This document shows, one piece after another, positions 37,595 to 45,982 of a DNA stretch of 64,000 bases. Both the position numbers and the translations under genes were made by a program. This DNA is from Hyphomicrobiales bacterium (GTDB lineage: Bacteria > Pseudomonadota > Alphaproteobacteria > Rhizobiales > Methylopilaceae), in NCBI GenBank assembly GCA_022842205.1, contig JALHQA010000002.1, positions 310,001 through 374,000 of the forward strand, written 5' to 3'. The first letter of the stretch is position 1; each line of letters begins with the position of its first letter. Below the pieces are notes generated by a model that saw only the letters and a list, made by a program, of their open reading frames with translations, did no database searches and had not been told where the DNA came from.

Positions 37595-38263
37595 ATGATC
37601 CCGCCTTCCTTTGTATTCGACCTCGATGGCACGCTGGCACACACCGCGCCGGACCTCGTCGGAGCGCTTAACGTAACGCTGGCGTTGGAAAATCTGCAGC
37701 CGGTCGTGCTGTCGGATGTTCATCAGCTGGTGGGGCGTGGCGCACGCGTGATGATCGAACGCGGGTTGAAACTTCGCAGCCATATCGTTTCGCCGGAACG
37801 TTTCGAGGAACTCGCAGCAGCGTTCTTTGCCCATTACGAGCTTCATATCGCGGATGAGTCGGTTGCGTATGACGGCGTGCCGGAGGTGCTCGACGCGCTT
37901 GCCGGCCAGGGCGCCATTCTCTCGGTGTGCACCAACAAGCCGGAGCGACTTTCGCTGCTCCTGCTCGATGCCATCGGCCTGCGTTCGAAATTCAAAGCCA
38001 TCTGCGGCGCGGACACTTTCGCCGTGCGCAAACCCGATCCGCTGCATCTGACAGGAACAATCGATCGCGCCGGCGGTAATCCCGCGCGTGCCATCCTCAT
38101 CGGCGACTCGCCGACCGACCGGGAGACGGCGAGGAACGCAGGCCTTCCCTGCATTCTGATGGACTACGGCTATACGGATGTTCCGGCGCATGAACTCGGC
38201 GCGGAAGCCGTGCTGTCAAACTTCAGGGATGTGCCGGACGCTGCTTATCGCCTCCTGAAATGA
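37595..38263 (+). CDS. gph: HAD family phosphatase, probable phosphoglycolate phosphatase
   Basis: The product has 222 residues. The HAD motifs are in order: FDLDGTLAHTAPDL with the nucleophile aspartate, SVCTNKP for motif II, KPDPLHL for motif III, and LIGDSPTDRETA for motif IV. The helical cap lies between motifs I and II. Close relatives are annotated as Gph, which removes phosphate from 2-phosphoglycolate; other phosphomonoesters are possible. A perfect palindrome directly after the stop serves as terminator. Confidence 0.87.
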   Translation: MIPPSFVFDLDGTLAHTAPDLVGALNVTLALENLQPVVLSDVHQLVGRGARVMIERGLKLRSHIVSPERFEELAAAFFAHYELHIADESVAYDGVPEVLDALAGQGAILSVCTNKPERLSLLLLDAIGLRSKFKAICGADTFAVRKPDPLHLTGTIDRAGGNPARAILIGDSPTDRETARNAGLPCILMDYGYTDVPAHELGAEAVLSNFRDVPDAAYRLLK

Positions 38264-38265
38264 AG

Positions 38266-38289
38266 AGGGCCGGCGCATGCGCCGGCCCT
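38266..38289. terminator. Palindrome between gph and the L,D-transpeptidase gene
   Basis: AGGGCCGGCGCATGCGCCGGCCCT is a perfect 24-base palindrome directly after the gph stop, between two convergent genes. It should form a strong stem in either transcript. The T-run is short (CCCTTCG), so efficiency is uncertain. Confidence 0.65.
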
Positions 38290-38318
38290 TCGCCAATCCC
38301 CAAGCCCCCGCCCTCGGA

Positions 38319-38903
38319 TCAGCGCAAAACAACAACCCGAGCGCCGACAGGCACGCGCTCGTAGAGGTCCGTCACATCGTCATTGGTCATGCGGAAACAG
38401 CCCGACGACACGGCCTGACCGATCGTCCACGGCTCGTTGGAGCCATGAATGCGATAGATGGTCGAGCCGATATAGAGAGCGCGCGCTCCGAGCGGATTGT
38501 TCGGGCCGCCCGGCATGAAACGCGGCAGATCGGGCCGGCGCTTCAACATCGCTTCCGGCGGACGCCAATCCGGCCATTCGCGCTTCATCGTAACCGAATG
38601 AGAACCGCCCCACTGGAAACCGTCGCGGCCAACGCCGATGCCGTATTTCAGCGCCTTGCCTTCGGGCTGGATCAGATACAGCCGGCGTTCGGTCGTGTTC
38701 ACGACGATGGTGCCAGGTTTGTAGCTGCCGGGCGCTTCCACAATCGTCTTCTTGACGGGCGAGCCGCCACGGCCGCCCGGATTGAACTTGTTGACGAGCG
38801 GCTGCTTCGTCATCGGATCGATCATGAAGCCCGCGTTGGTGACCGGCGGAAGTGCGACAGCCGCAGTCAGCGCAGCAACAGAGAGAAGAGCTAACAGGCG
38901 CAT
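38319..38903 (-). CDS. L,D-transpeptidase (YkuD domain)
   Basis: The product has 194 residues from ATG 38903, which has GAGG nearby and gives a signal peptide (LLALLSVAALTAAVALPPVTNA). The YkuD catalytic motif is IHGSN...SSGCFRMTNDD near the C-terminus, with the active cysteine in place. It forms 3-3 cross-links in peptidoglycan or attaches proteins to it in the periplasm. The track ORF reaching 39176 runs through the tRNA gene and is wrong. Hyphomicrobiales carry many such enzymes, so the specific role is open. Confidence 0.93.
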   Translation of the reverse strand: MRLLALLSVAALTAAVALPPVTNAGFMIDPMTKQPLVNKFNPGGRGGSPVKKTIVEAPGSYKPGTIVVNTTERRLYLIQPEGKALKYGIGVGRDGFQWGGSHSVTMKREWPDWRPPEAMLKRRPDLPRFMPGGPNNPLGARALYIGSTIYRIHGSNEPWTIGQAVSSGCFRMTNDDVTDLYERVPVGARVVVLR

Positions 38904-38941
38904 CGTTGCCTCAATTGAATCTGTGGCGGAATCCGTTCGCG

Positions 38942-38969
38942 CCATAATCCGGATCGAAGACGGGTTTTC
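38942..38969 (-). promoter_or_regulatory. Putative promoter of the L,D-transpeptidase gene
   Basis: On the minus strand TTGAAA (38969-38964), a 16-base spacer and GATTAT (38947-38942) lie about 40 bases before the start codon. Seen by eye only. Confidence 0.35.
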
Positions 38970-39056
38970 AATCCGCGGCATCCTAAAAACGGCGGTAGTG
39001 GGTCCGTTGGATGGCAAGTGTGGCGCGAGCGACACGCATTGGGGCGGCGGCGAGGA

Positions 39057-39131
39057 TGGTGGGCGATACAGGGATTGAACCTGTGACCCCTCCCGTGTGA
39101 AGGGAGTGCTCTCCCGCTGAGCTAATCGCCC
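39057..39131 (-). tRNA. tRNA-Val (anticodon CAC)
   Basis: On the minus strand the cloverleaf is complete: acceptor GGGCGAT/ATCGCCC, D arm GCTC-AGCGGGA-GAGC, anticodon arm CTCCC-TTCACAC-GGGAG with anticodon CAC, variable loop GGGTC, and T arm ACAGG-TTCAATC-CCTGT. The discriminator A is followed by an encoded CCA. It reads GTG codons, which are frequent in this GC-rich genome. Confidence 0.96.
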
Positions 39132-39184
39132 ATCCTGCTGCGGTTCGTATGGGCCGAGGGCGAAGCTGTCAAGCAACGCCTGAA

Positions 39185-39550
39185 TCAGCTGCGCGACAGG
39201 CCTTTTTCGGCCAGGGATTCCAGGTAGCGAGGCCAGATCTCGTCTCGCTCTTCAGCCAATTTCCGCAGATAAGGCCAGCTATAGATGCCGGTCGAATGGC
39301 CGTCGCTGAAGACGATCCTGACGGCATATGCCCCCACCGCCTGGACATCGCGGATCGTAACACTCTTCTTGCCGGGGACGGTGGTCTTCTGACTAGGTGT
39401 ATGCCCCTGCACTTCGGCACTTGGGCTTTCGACACGCAGATATTCCGCGTCGAGCATGTCCAACCGCCCGTCGTCCCAGACGACGCTGAGAACCCGCTTT
39501 TCGTCTGTCAGCTTGAGCTCGACCGGCCAGGCGTCCCGCGTCTGGTTCAT
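39185..39550 (-). CDS. DUF971 domain protein
   Basis: The product has 121 residues from ATG 39550, overlapping the otsA stop (ATGA). The core (ELKLTDEKRVLSVVWDDG, LRVESPSAEVQGH, YAVRIVFSDGHSTGIYSWPYLRKL) is the DUF971 domain, also found at the N-terminus of gamma-butyrobetaine hydroxylase and at the C-terminus of plant HCF101 iron-sulfur carriers. It is cytoplasmic. It is coupled to otsA by the overlap, yet the Mrp carrier two genes upstream on the same strand is a more natural partner. Confidence 0.88.
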   Translation of the reverse strand: MNQTRDAWPVELKLTDEKRVLSVVWDDGRLDMLDAEYLRVESPSAEVQGHTPSQKTTVPGKKSVTIRDVQAVGAYAVRIVFSDGHSTGIYSWPYLRKLAEERDEIWPRYLESLAEKGLSRS

Positions 39551-40965
39551 GGCGCCGCGGACCGCATGGTTTCCAACGGCTGGTCGCTCTCCCGCGACAG
39601 GGCGTCGAGATAATCGCGGCACCAGGCGGCGACGTCATGTTCGCGCAGTTTGGGCATCATGGAATTGTAGCGTTCGCGGCGGGCTTCGATGGGCATCGAG
39701 ATCGCGCGTCCAATAGCATTTGCCGTCGCTTCCGTATCGTATGGGTTCACGATCAAAGCGCCGTCCATTTCGCGGGCCGCACCCGCAAAGCGCGAAAGCA
39801 CGAGCACGCCGGGATTTTCCGGATCCTGAGCCGCGACGAACTCCTTGGCGACAAGATTCATCCCGTCACGCAGCGGCGTAACGAGACCCGCGCGGCCGAG
39901 ACGATAGAGACCCGCAAGCGCAGCGCGGGAGATCGTTTTGTTGACGTAGCGTATGGGAACCCAATCGACATCGCCGAACTGGCCGTTCACGCGGCCCGTC
40001 AGTTCAGCGATTTCCTTCTGCATGTCGGCATATTCGGGCACTTCGGAGCGCGACTTCGGCGTGATCTGCAGGAACGTAACTTTGCCCTTCGCGCTCGGGC
40101 TCATTTCGATGAAGCGCGAGAATGCTTCGATGCGCTGGCCGATGCCTTTCGAATAGTCGAGTCGATCGACCCCGATGACGAGATCGCGATCGTTGAGACT
40201 TTGCGCCGTGCGCTTGACGATGGGGTTCTTGCTCCCCTCCTCCGCCATCTTCTCGAAAACCTCGGTATCCAGCCCGATGGGAAACGCTCCGACCTGGAAG
40301 CGATGCCCGTAGCTCTCATACCAATTGTCTCCGAGAGATTTGCCGAAGCCCTCCCGGATCATGCAGCCGGCGAAATTCTCAACGTCGTAGTCCGTCTGCA
40401 AACCGACGAGATCGTAGGCCGCAACACCGCGCATGATGGTGTCATGAACGGGCAGCGTCGAAAGCACGTCAGCGGGCGGCCAGGGGATGTGATGGAAGTA
40501 ACCGATGCGGTTTTTTACGCCGATGTGCCGCAATTCGGAGGCCAGCGGAATCAGGTGATAATCATGCACCCAGATCAAATCGGTAGGCCGGATCAGCGGC
40601 GCCAGCAGCCGTGCAAAAGAGCGATTGACGCGGAAATAACCCGCCATGTCCTTACGCGAGAAATCCGTAAGGTCCAACCTGTAATGGCAAAGCGGCCACA
40701 GCGCACGATTGGCGAAACCTGCGTAGTATTCATCGACATCACGCCGGTTGAGATCGGCAACCGCGTACGTGATATTCCCGAAATCGCGGATTTCTAGCCA
40801 TTCGATCTCGCGCTCGCTGCTCGTCTTTCCGGACCATCCGAACCACAGGCCGCCATGCGCTTTCAACGCTGCCTCAAGCGCAACAGCAAGACCGCCGGCG
40901 GCAGCCGTCGAACCTTTCGTGGTCGGAACCGGAACCCGGTTGGAAACGACAATCAGACGAGCCAA
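39547..40965 (-). CDS. otsA: Alpha,alpha-trehalose-phosphate synthase
   Basis: The product has 472 residues with TTG 40965 as start, behind GAGGGAAAGC; no ATG is near and the longer frame is antisense to otsB. The family start LIVVSNRVPVP follows directly. Catalytic segments include WVHDYHLIPL, GLQTDYDVENF, GVDRLDYSKGI and TPLRDGMNLVAKEF. It makes trehalose 6-phosphate from UDP-glucose and glucose 6-phosphate in the cytoplasm. It lies 16 bases after otsB, so the pair forms the OtsAB route to trehalose, an osmotic and desiccation protectant. Confidence 0.95.
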   Translation of the reverse strand: MARLIVVSNRVPVPTTKGSTAAAGGLAVALEAALKAHGGLWFGWSGKTSSEREIEWLEIRDFGNITYAVADLNRRDVDEYYAGFANRALWPLCHYRLDLTDFSRKDMAGYFRVNRSFARLLAPLIRPTDLIWVHDYHLIPLASELRHIGVKNRIGYFHHIPWPPADVLSTLPVHDTIMRGVAAYDLVGLQTDYDVENFAGCMIREGFGKSLGDNWYESYGHRFQVGAFPIGLDTEVFEKMAEEGSKNPIVKRTAQSLNDRDLVIGVDRLDYSKGIGQRIEAFSRFIEMSPSAKGKVTFLQITPKSRSEVPEYADMQKEIAELTGRVNGQFGDVDWVPIRYVNKTISRAALAGLYRLGRAGLVTPLRDGMNLVAKEFVAAQDPENPGVLVLSRFAGAAREMDGALIVNPYDTEATANAIGRAISMPIEARRERYNSMMPKLREHDVAAWCRDYLDALSRESDQPLETMRSAAP

Positions 40966-40981
40966 ATCCTGCTTTCCCTCT

Positions 40982-41767
40982 CTACGTCCGCGCCATCCGC
41001 GCCAGCCACTGCCGAACCGCGTCCGGATCGGCGATGCTTTCGTTTGCCTCGGTCGCTCTCTTGTCGCGTCCGACACGTATGGACCGTCCGCCGCGCGCAT
41101 TCGCGGTCCGGAACGCGGGCTCGTCGGTCCAATCGTCCCCGATAACCAGAGGCACACGGCCGAGATAGGGATCCTCCTCAAGAAAGGCGGAAACCGCGCG
41201 TCCCTTGTCCACCTTCGCGGGGCGGACCTCGACGACCATCTTGCCGGGCTGGATTTCAAGTCCCTCCCCGTCGGTTTCCACGAGTTCCCGTGCGAAGGCT
41301 TCGACATCCTCGCCGAGTGCAGGATTGAGCCGGTAGTGCACCGCCGCGGCGCGGCCCTTGTTTTCGAGCAAGAGCCCTTCATTGCCGGCCACGAATGCTT
41401 CCAGCGCCGCCAGAATGCGCGGCATCGCGGGATTTACGATGGTGCCCTTCATGGTGCCGTCAGGCAAACGCAACTCGGCGCCATGGACACCGGCGATGGG
41501 CAGCTTGAGCGGTACGAGCAAGCGGTCGATCACCGCAATCTCGCGGCCAGTCACGAGGGCGAGCGCTCCGCCGAGGCGTTCCCTCAGACGGGCGAGCACA
41601 TCCGGCAGATCCGGCGGGACAACCACCGCCTCCGGACTCGCGGCTATGTCCAGCAGAGTGCCATCGACGTCCAGAAACAGGGCCCAATTATCGAGATCGG
41701 CGGATGACAGGGGCTCCGGCAATTCGGGAACGGCTTCTGGATGTTTTGCACTCTCGGCAATGGTCAT
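40982..41767 (-). CDS. otsB: Trehalose-6-phosphate phosphatase
   Basis: The product has 261 residues. The HAD nucleophile is in LFLDVDGTLLDIAASP, motif II is LVTGR, and the metal site is GDDWTDEPAF. It removes phosphate from trehalose 6-phosphate to give trehalose. It is first in the pair and is preceded by a 144-base region with both a sigma-70-like promoter and an EcfG-like motif. Confidence 0.94.
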   Translation of the reverse strand: MTIAESAKHPEAVPELPEPLSSADLDNWALFLDVDGTLLDIAASPEAVVVPPDLPDVLARLRERLGGALALVTGREIAVIDRLLVPLKLPIAGVHGAELRLPDGTMKGTIVNPAMPRILAALEAFVAGNEGLLLENKGRAAAVHYRLNPALGEDVEAFARELVETDGEGLEIQPGKMVVEVRPAKVDKGRAVSAFLEEDPYLGRVPLVIGDDWTDEPAFRTANARGGRSIRVGRDKRATEANESIADPDAVRQWLARMART

Positions 41768-41812
41768 TTCGCCCTTTCTGAGAATCCAAGCCTAAGTCAC
41801 TGCCTGGATTAG

Positions 41813-41847
41813 AATAAGTAGAACGCTCAAGCCTGCGTCAAAGTTCT
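41813..41847 (-). promoter_or_regulatory. Overlapping putative promoters of otsBA (EcfG-like and sigma-70-like)
   Basis: On the minus strand AGAAC-N17-CGTT (41847-41822) differs by one base from the general-stress EcfG consensus GGAAC-N16/17-CGTT. Overlapping it, TTGACG-N17-CTTATT (41841-41813) resembles a sigma-70 promoter. Trehalose genes are known EcfG targets in rhizobia, which supports the first reading, but both are only seen by eye. Confidence 0.45.
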
Positions 41848-41911
41848 CCAGACAGATTCAGATTCAAATGTTCGGGCGGAAACGCACCGTTCGCAACCAC
41901 CCTGGTGAATC

Positions 41912-43009
41912 TTAGTTCACCACGATCCGCGGCGCGGGCCTTTGCCCGGTCCCCGACTCCAGCGACGTCCACACCATATCGGCTATGGCCGAATAGGCGC
42001 TGGCATGCTCGCCTGTCGGTTCGACGGCCACGACCGGGGTCCCCGCATCCGACAACTCGCGGATACGCGCATGCAGCGGAATTTCTCCGAGGAAGCGGAC
42101 GCCGAGCTCCTGGGCCTCTTTTTCCGCGCCGCCATGGCCGAAAAGATCGGTCCGCTCGCCGCAATGGGGACATTTGAAATAACTCATGTTTTCGATGACG
42201 CCCAAAATCGGCACATCGACCTTGCGGAACATGGCCACGCCGCGCCGCGCGTCGGCAAGGGCCAGATCCTGCGGCGTCGAGACGATCACCGCCCCGGCGA
42301 GGCGCACCTGCTGCGCCATGGTGAGCTGTGCGTCGCCCGTCCCCGGCGGCATATCGACGACGAGTACGTCGAGCGTGCCCCAATTCACTTCCTTCAGCAT
42401 CTGGGAGATGGCGCTCATGACCATCGGCCCGCGCCAGACCATCGCGGTGCTGGAATCGATCAGGAAGCCGATCGACATCAGCTTGATGCCGTAGGACATG
42501 ATCGGCTCGATCGTCTTGCCGTCGGAGGCCGGCTTGTGGCGGATGCCGAACAGCACGGGCATGGACGGTCCGTACACATCGGCGTCGAGCAAACCGACGC
42601 GAAGCCCCTTGGCCGCCAGCGCCAGCGCGAGATTGGCGGCGGTGGTGGACTTGCCGACACCGCCCTTGCCGGACGCGACGGCAATGATGTGGCGAACATC
42701 GAGCGAGGCCCCTGCTTTCGCCGCGGGTGCGGCGGACGGCGGTGCTGCGGAAGCCCCGGCGGCCCGCTCGCCCGTCAACGCAACAAGCGCATCCTTGACG
42801 CCCGGTATGGCTTTCACCGCGGCTTCGGCGGCGCTCCGGATTGTTTCGAGCGACCTTGCCTTATCGGGCGTCGTGAGAATTGCGAACGACACCCGGTCGT
42901 CGGCGATGACGATCTCAGAAATCTGTGGAGAGTCAGCGAGGCTGCCCCGCCCGTCCGGTGCCGGAACAGCGCCAAGCGCCCGCATTACATCGTCTCTGGA
43001 AACAGCCAT
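41912..43009 (-). CDS. mrp: Mrp/ApbC family iron-sulfur carrier ATPase
   Basis: The product has 365 residues. Residues 1-90 form a DUF59/MIP18-like domain. Residues 105-350 are the P-loop NTPase, with the deviant Walker A GKGGVGKST, a VLVVDMPPGTGDAQLT switch region and the C-terminal C-x-x-C of YFKCPHCGER that binds the cluster. It carries and delivers iron-sulfur clusters in the cytoplasm. It is upstream of otsB on the same strand, with 144 bases between, so it is probably a separate transcript. Confidence 0.94.
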   Translation of the reverse strand: MAVSRDDVMRALGAVPAPDGRGSLADSPQISEIVIADDRVSFAILTTPDKARSLETIRSAAEAAVKAIPGVKDALVALTGERAAGASAAPPSAAPAAKAGASLDVRHIIAVASGKGGVGKSTTAANLALALAAKGLRVGLLDADVYGPSMPVLFGIRHKPASDGKTIEPIMSYGIKLMSIGFLIDSSTAMVWRGPMVMSAISQMLKEVNWGTLDVLVVDMPPGTGDAQLTMAQQVRLAGAVIVSTPQDLALADARRGVAMFRKVDVPILGVIENMSYFKCPHCGERTDLFGHGGAEKEAQELGVRFLGEIPLHARIRELSDAGTPVVAVEPTGEHASAYSAIADMVWTSLESGTGQRPAPRIVVN

Positions 43010-43144
43010 GTCACCTCATAAGGGGATTTGCGGGGCACCATAATCACGAAGCGGCGACGGTCAATTGGAGAGGCTTCAAAAACTATTGTGCCGAGGGAGG
43101 TTCTGCCTAAGAGTTACACCGGATCGTGTTAGAGGCAGCAACAC

Positions 43145-43924
43145 ATGCGCCTTCCGGGAATCGCCTTTATCTCCATCGTCTTGATGTTCGGTGTAACCCC
43201 GAGTTCAGCGCGCGACGCCGGCACGCTCCGGATTGGCGTTACCACGAACTACCCGCCTTTTGTGTATGTCGACGACAACAACCTGATGCAGGGATTCGAG
43301 ATCGACATAGCAAACGCTCTGTGCATGCAAATGAAGGTCAAATGCGAGTTCGTGCGGGAAGAATGGAGCGACATGATCCCCGCGCTGATAGCCAACCGCT
43401 ACGACGCAATCATGTCCTCCATGTCGATCACAAAGGAACGCAAACAGCACATCGATTTCTCCAAACACTATTACCAGTCGCCGGCGAGTTTCACAGCCCG
43501 CAGGGAGAGCAATATCCGCGACACAAGTCCGAAGGGAATGGCTGGCCGGGTCATTGGCGCCACCGTCGGCACCATCCATCAGCGTTATGCGGAGGAAGTG
43601 TATGTGCCGGCAGGCGCAAGGCTGAAAGTGTACACCACGCAGCCGGAAGCCCAGCTCGAACTTGAACGCGGTTTCGTGGATGCAATCCTTACCGACAAGA
43701 TCGGCGCCTATGAGTGGCTGACCACCGGTGAAGGCAGCAAATGTTGCAGCTACGCCGGCGAAGACCTGACCGACCCGGCCTATATCGGCGAGGGCGTCGG
43801 CGTCGGCCTCCGCAAGGGCGAGGAATCGCTGAAAGCCCGGATCAACGACGCGATCGATGCGATCGTCGCCAACGGTACATACCGTAAAATAAACAATAAA
43901 TACTTCCCATTCAGGATTTATTAA
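43145..43924 (+). CDS. Amino-acid-type ABC transporter substrate-binding protein
   Basis: The product has 259 residues with a signal peptide (LPGIAFISIVLMFGVTPSSA). The solute-binding family 3 fold is clear: LRIGVTTNYPPFVYVDDNNLMQGFEIDIANAL, a hinge, and EEVYVPAGARLKVY later. The pattern around DMIPALIANRYDAIMSSMSITKERKQHIDFSKHYY is that of lysine/arginine/ornithine or histidine binding proteins. No permease or ATPase genes are adjacent, so it is an orphan that must share a transporter or act as a sensor partner for the histidine kinase 106 bases downstream. The latter is an inference. Confidence 0.9.
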   Translation: MRLPGIAFISIVLMFGVTPSSARDAGTLRIGVTTNYPPFVYVDDNNLMQGFEIDIANALCMQMKVKCEFVREEWSDMIPALIANRYDAIMSSMSITKERKQHIDFSKHYYQSPASFTARRESNIRDTSPKGMAGRVIGATVGTIHQRYAEEVYVPAGARLKVYTTQPEAQLELERGFVDAILTDKIGAYEWLTTGEGSKCCSYAGEDLTDPAYIGEGVGVGLRKGEESLKARINDAIDAIVANGTYRKINNKYFPFRIY

Positions 43925-44030
43925 GTGTTCCGGACCGGACGGTTTCAGCATCTAAACGTACCGTCAACCATATCGGTGAGTCCGACCTTAAGGTTTTCAA
44001 ATTCAGATACAGTCACATCTGATTTGAACC

Positions 44031-45638
44031 ATGACGCACGACGTTCAAAAGCCCCTTGCGACCAGCACCGGCGACGCATTGCTTGCGGCGGACGATGCCG
44101 CATGGACAATGAACGAGATTCGCCGCCGCCTCGCCGAGGAAACGAGCGACGAAACCCTGCGCGCGCGCGAAAAGCGCCGCCATGTCAGCCAGAAGGTTCG
44201 TGAAGCACGCGAAAAGCTGACATCCACGACAGGTACACGCCCGGCCTTCGACGCAGAGCTGACCCGTCTGTACGCGCAAAACCGATACACCGCCGCCTAT
44301 GCGATCCTCGCGCTCGAAATCGCCGTCGCCGGCACAATGAGCCTCTGGCTGTCGTTCTTCACCACCGCGGTCTGGCTTCTGGCGGTACTCGCTTTTCACG
44401 GCCTGATACTCCTGCAGGCTCATCGCTTCCTGCGACAGGCCTCGCCTGAAATCAGCCTGAAAACCTGGCGTCAGCGCTTCGCTGCCGCCGAATTCGCACA
44501 TGCCACAACATTCGCGCTGATCGTTCCGCCGCTGGCGTTTGTACAAAATGACAGCGCGCGCATCTTCCTCGTGTTCGCGATGCTGCTGATCGTTGCGATC
44601 CGTACAATGCTGTCGGCGAGCCTGCCACCGATCGTCTATGCGGGCTCGCTGCCCATCACGTTCGCGATCGCCGGCTTCTTCCTGCTGATGGACGACCCGG
44701 CATTGCGCATGGTCGCGATCATCGCGCCGCTTGCGCAGGTGTTCTTCGTTCTGCTCGGCCAGCGGCTCTTCCGCACATCGCTGATGACCCTGCAATACCG
44801 GGCCGAGAAAGATGCGCTGATCGCCGAGCTCGAACAGGCCAAATCGAACTCCGACGAAGCGCGCCGGCGCGCCGAGACCGCGAACGTCGCCAAATCGCGA
44901 TTCCTCGCGACGATGAGCCACGAACTGCGCACGCCACTCAACGCCATTCTCGGGTTTTCGGAGGTTCTGAAGAGCGAGGTTTTCGGGCCGCACGCCAACC
45001 CGACCTATCGCGAATATGCCGGCGATATTCATTCGAGCGGCGAACATCTGCTCACGCTGATCAACGAATTGCTTGATCTGTCGCGCATCGAAGCTGGCCG
45101 CTACGAACTGAACGAGGAAGCCGTCAACCTGACCTATGTCGTGGACGATTGCCGGAACCTGCTGAAGCTGCGCGCCAAGAATCGCGGCATCACCATTCTG
45201 CACGCGTTCGAGTCCAACCTGCCGATGCTGTGGGCGGACGAACGCGCGATCCGCCAGATCACCCTGAACCTGCTGTCCAACGCCATCAAGTTCACGCCGC
45301 AAGGTGGCGAGATCACCTTGAAGGTCGGAGCGCTGGAGAATGGCGGGCAATATCTTTCCGTGCGCGATACCGGCCCCGGCATTCCGGAAGACGAAATTCC
45401 CGTCGTGCTGTCCTCGTTCGGCCAGGGAACGCTGGCGATCAAGACCGCCGAACAGGGTGCAGGCCTCGGCCTGCCGATCGTGCAGGGCCTGACGGATCTG
45501 CACGGCGGCACGTTCGAACTGAAGAGCAAGTTGCGCGAGGGAACCGAGGTGACGGTCTCGTTCCCCGCTTACCGCGTCGTCACGGCGCTCGCCCCCGTGA
45601 CTGCCGAGCCGGAACCGCTGATCCGGCGCAAGGCGTAA
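44031..45638 (+). CDS. Membrane sensor histidine kinase, PleC/DivJ type
   Basis: The product has 535 residues. The N-terminal 90 residues are cytoplasmic and charged, five or six membrane helices follow at about 95-245, then a short coil and the kinase core. The HisKA segment is FLATMSHELRTPLNAILGFSEVL with the phosphorylated histidine, the N-box is NLLSNAIKFTPQGG, and the G-boxes are VRDTGPGIP and GAGLGLPIV. There is no PAS or periplasmic sensor and no response regulator beside it. The kinase core resembles the PleC/DivJ/PdhS group that acts on DivK in alphaproteobacterial cell-cycle control; this is inference. Its ribosome binding site is weak. Confidence 0.88.
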   Translation: MTHDVQKPLATSTGDALLAADDAAWTMNEIRRRLAEETSDETLRAREKRRHVSQKVREAREKLTSTTGTRPAFDAELTRLYAQNRYTAAYAILALEIAVAGTMSLWLSFFTTAVWLLAVLAFHGLILLQAHRFLRQASPEISLKTWRQRFAAAEFAHATTFALIVPPLAFVQNDSARIFLVFAMLLIVAIRTMLSASLPPIVYAGSLPITFAIAGFFLLMDDPALRMVAIIAPLAQVFFVLLGQRLFRTSLMTLQYRAEKDALIAELEQAKSNSDEARRRAETANVAKSRFLATMSHELRTPLNAILGFSEVLKSEVFGPHANPTYREYAGDIHSSGEHLLTLINELLDLSRIEAGRYELNEEAVNLTYVVDDCRNLLKLRAKNRGITILHAFESNLPMLWADERAIRQITLNLLSNAIKFTPQGGEITLKVGALENGGQYLSVRDTGPGIPEDEIPVVLSSFGQGTLAIKTAEQGAGLGLPIVQGLTDLHGGTFELKSKLREGTEVTVSFPAYRVVTALAPVTAEPEPLIRRKA

Positions 45639-45697
45639 GCTAAGTCTTTCCCGGCATGACAGGTCTCGCGTATCGTCCGGCGCTCGTGGAGCCGGAT

Positions 45698-45982
45698 ATG
45701 AACAAACCTTATGCCTGGATCGCCCTCGCCATTGTCGCGGCTGGAATCACCATCGTCGTCCTTGCCGACATATTCGGCACGATCGGAACCGCTCGCGGAG
45801 ACCAGATCGTCTCGCTCGTCGCAGCCATGGCGCTTCTGGTGTTCGTCGGCGGCGGGGCGCTGGGCGCTTACCAGGGACGCGGCACGATGTTCCTGCAGCA
45901 TGTCGCGATCTGGCTCGGCCTGATCGCGGTATTCGTGCTGCTCTACAATTATCGCCACGCGCTGGGCTTCAGCTTCGACTAG
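45698..45982 (+). CDS. Small membrane protein resembling the N-terminal anchor of a retropepsin-like protease
   Basis: The product has 94 residues from ATG 45698. Three hydrophobic helices are visible (WIALAIVAAGITIVVLADI, IVSLVAAMALLVFVGGGALGAY, HVAIWLGLIAVFVLLYNYRHAL). The last part resembles the membrane anchor that precedes the aspartyl-protease domain in the alphaproteobacterial TIGR02281 family, where the anchor ends in a similar WL...Y-YRH segment. Here the chain ends four residues later and no protease domain follows. It could be a truncated relic or a stand-alone membrane protein. The stop overlaps the convergent TSUP gene by four bases. Confidence 0.6.
   Translation: MNKPYAWIALAIVAAGITIVVLADIFGTIGTARGDQIVSLVAAMALLVFVGGGALGAYQGRGTMFLQHVAIWLGLIAVFVLLYNYRHALGFSFD

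Noticed and set aside
38319-39176. 285-residue frame extending the L,D-transpeptidase upstream
   Set aside because: It would read through the tRNA-Val gene. The signal peptide and ribosome binding site place the start at 38903.
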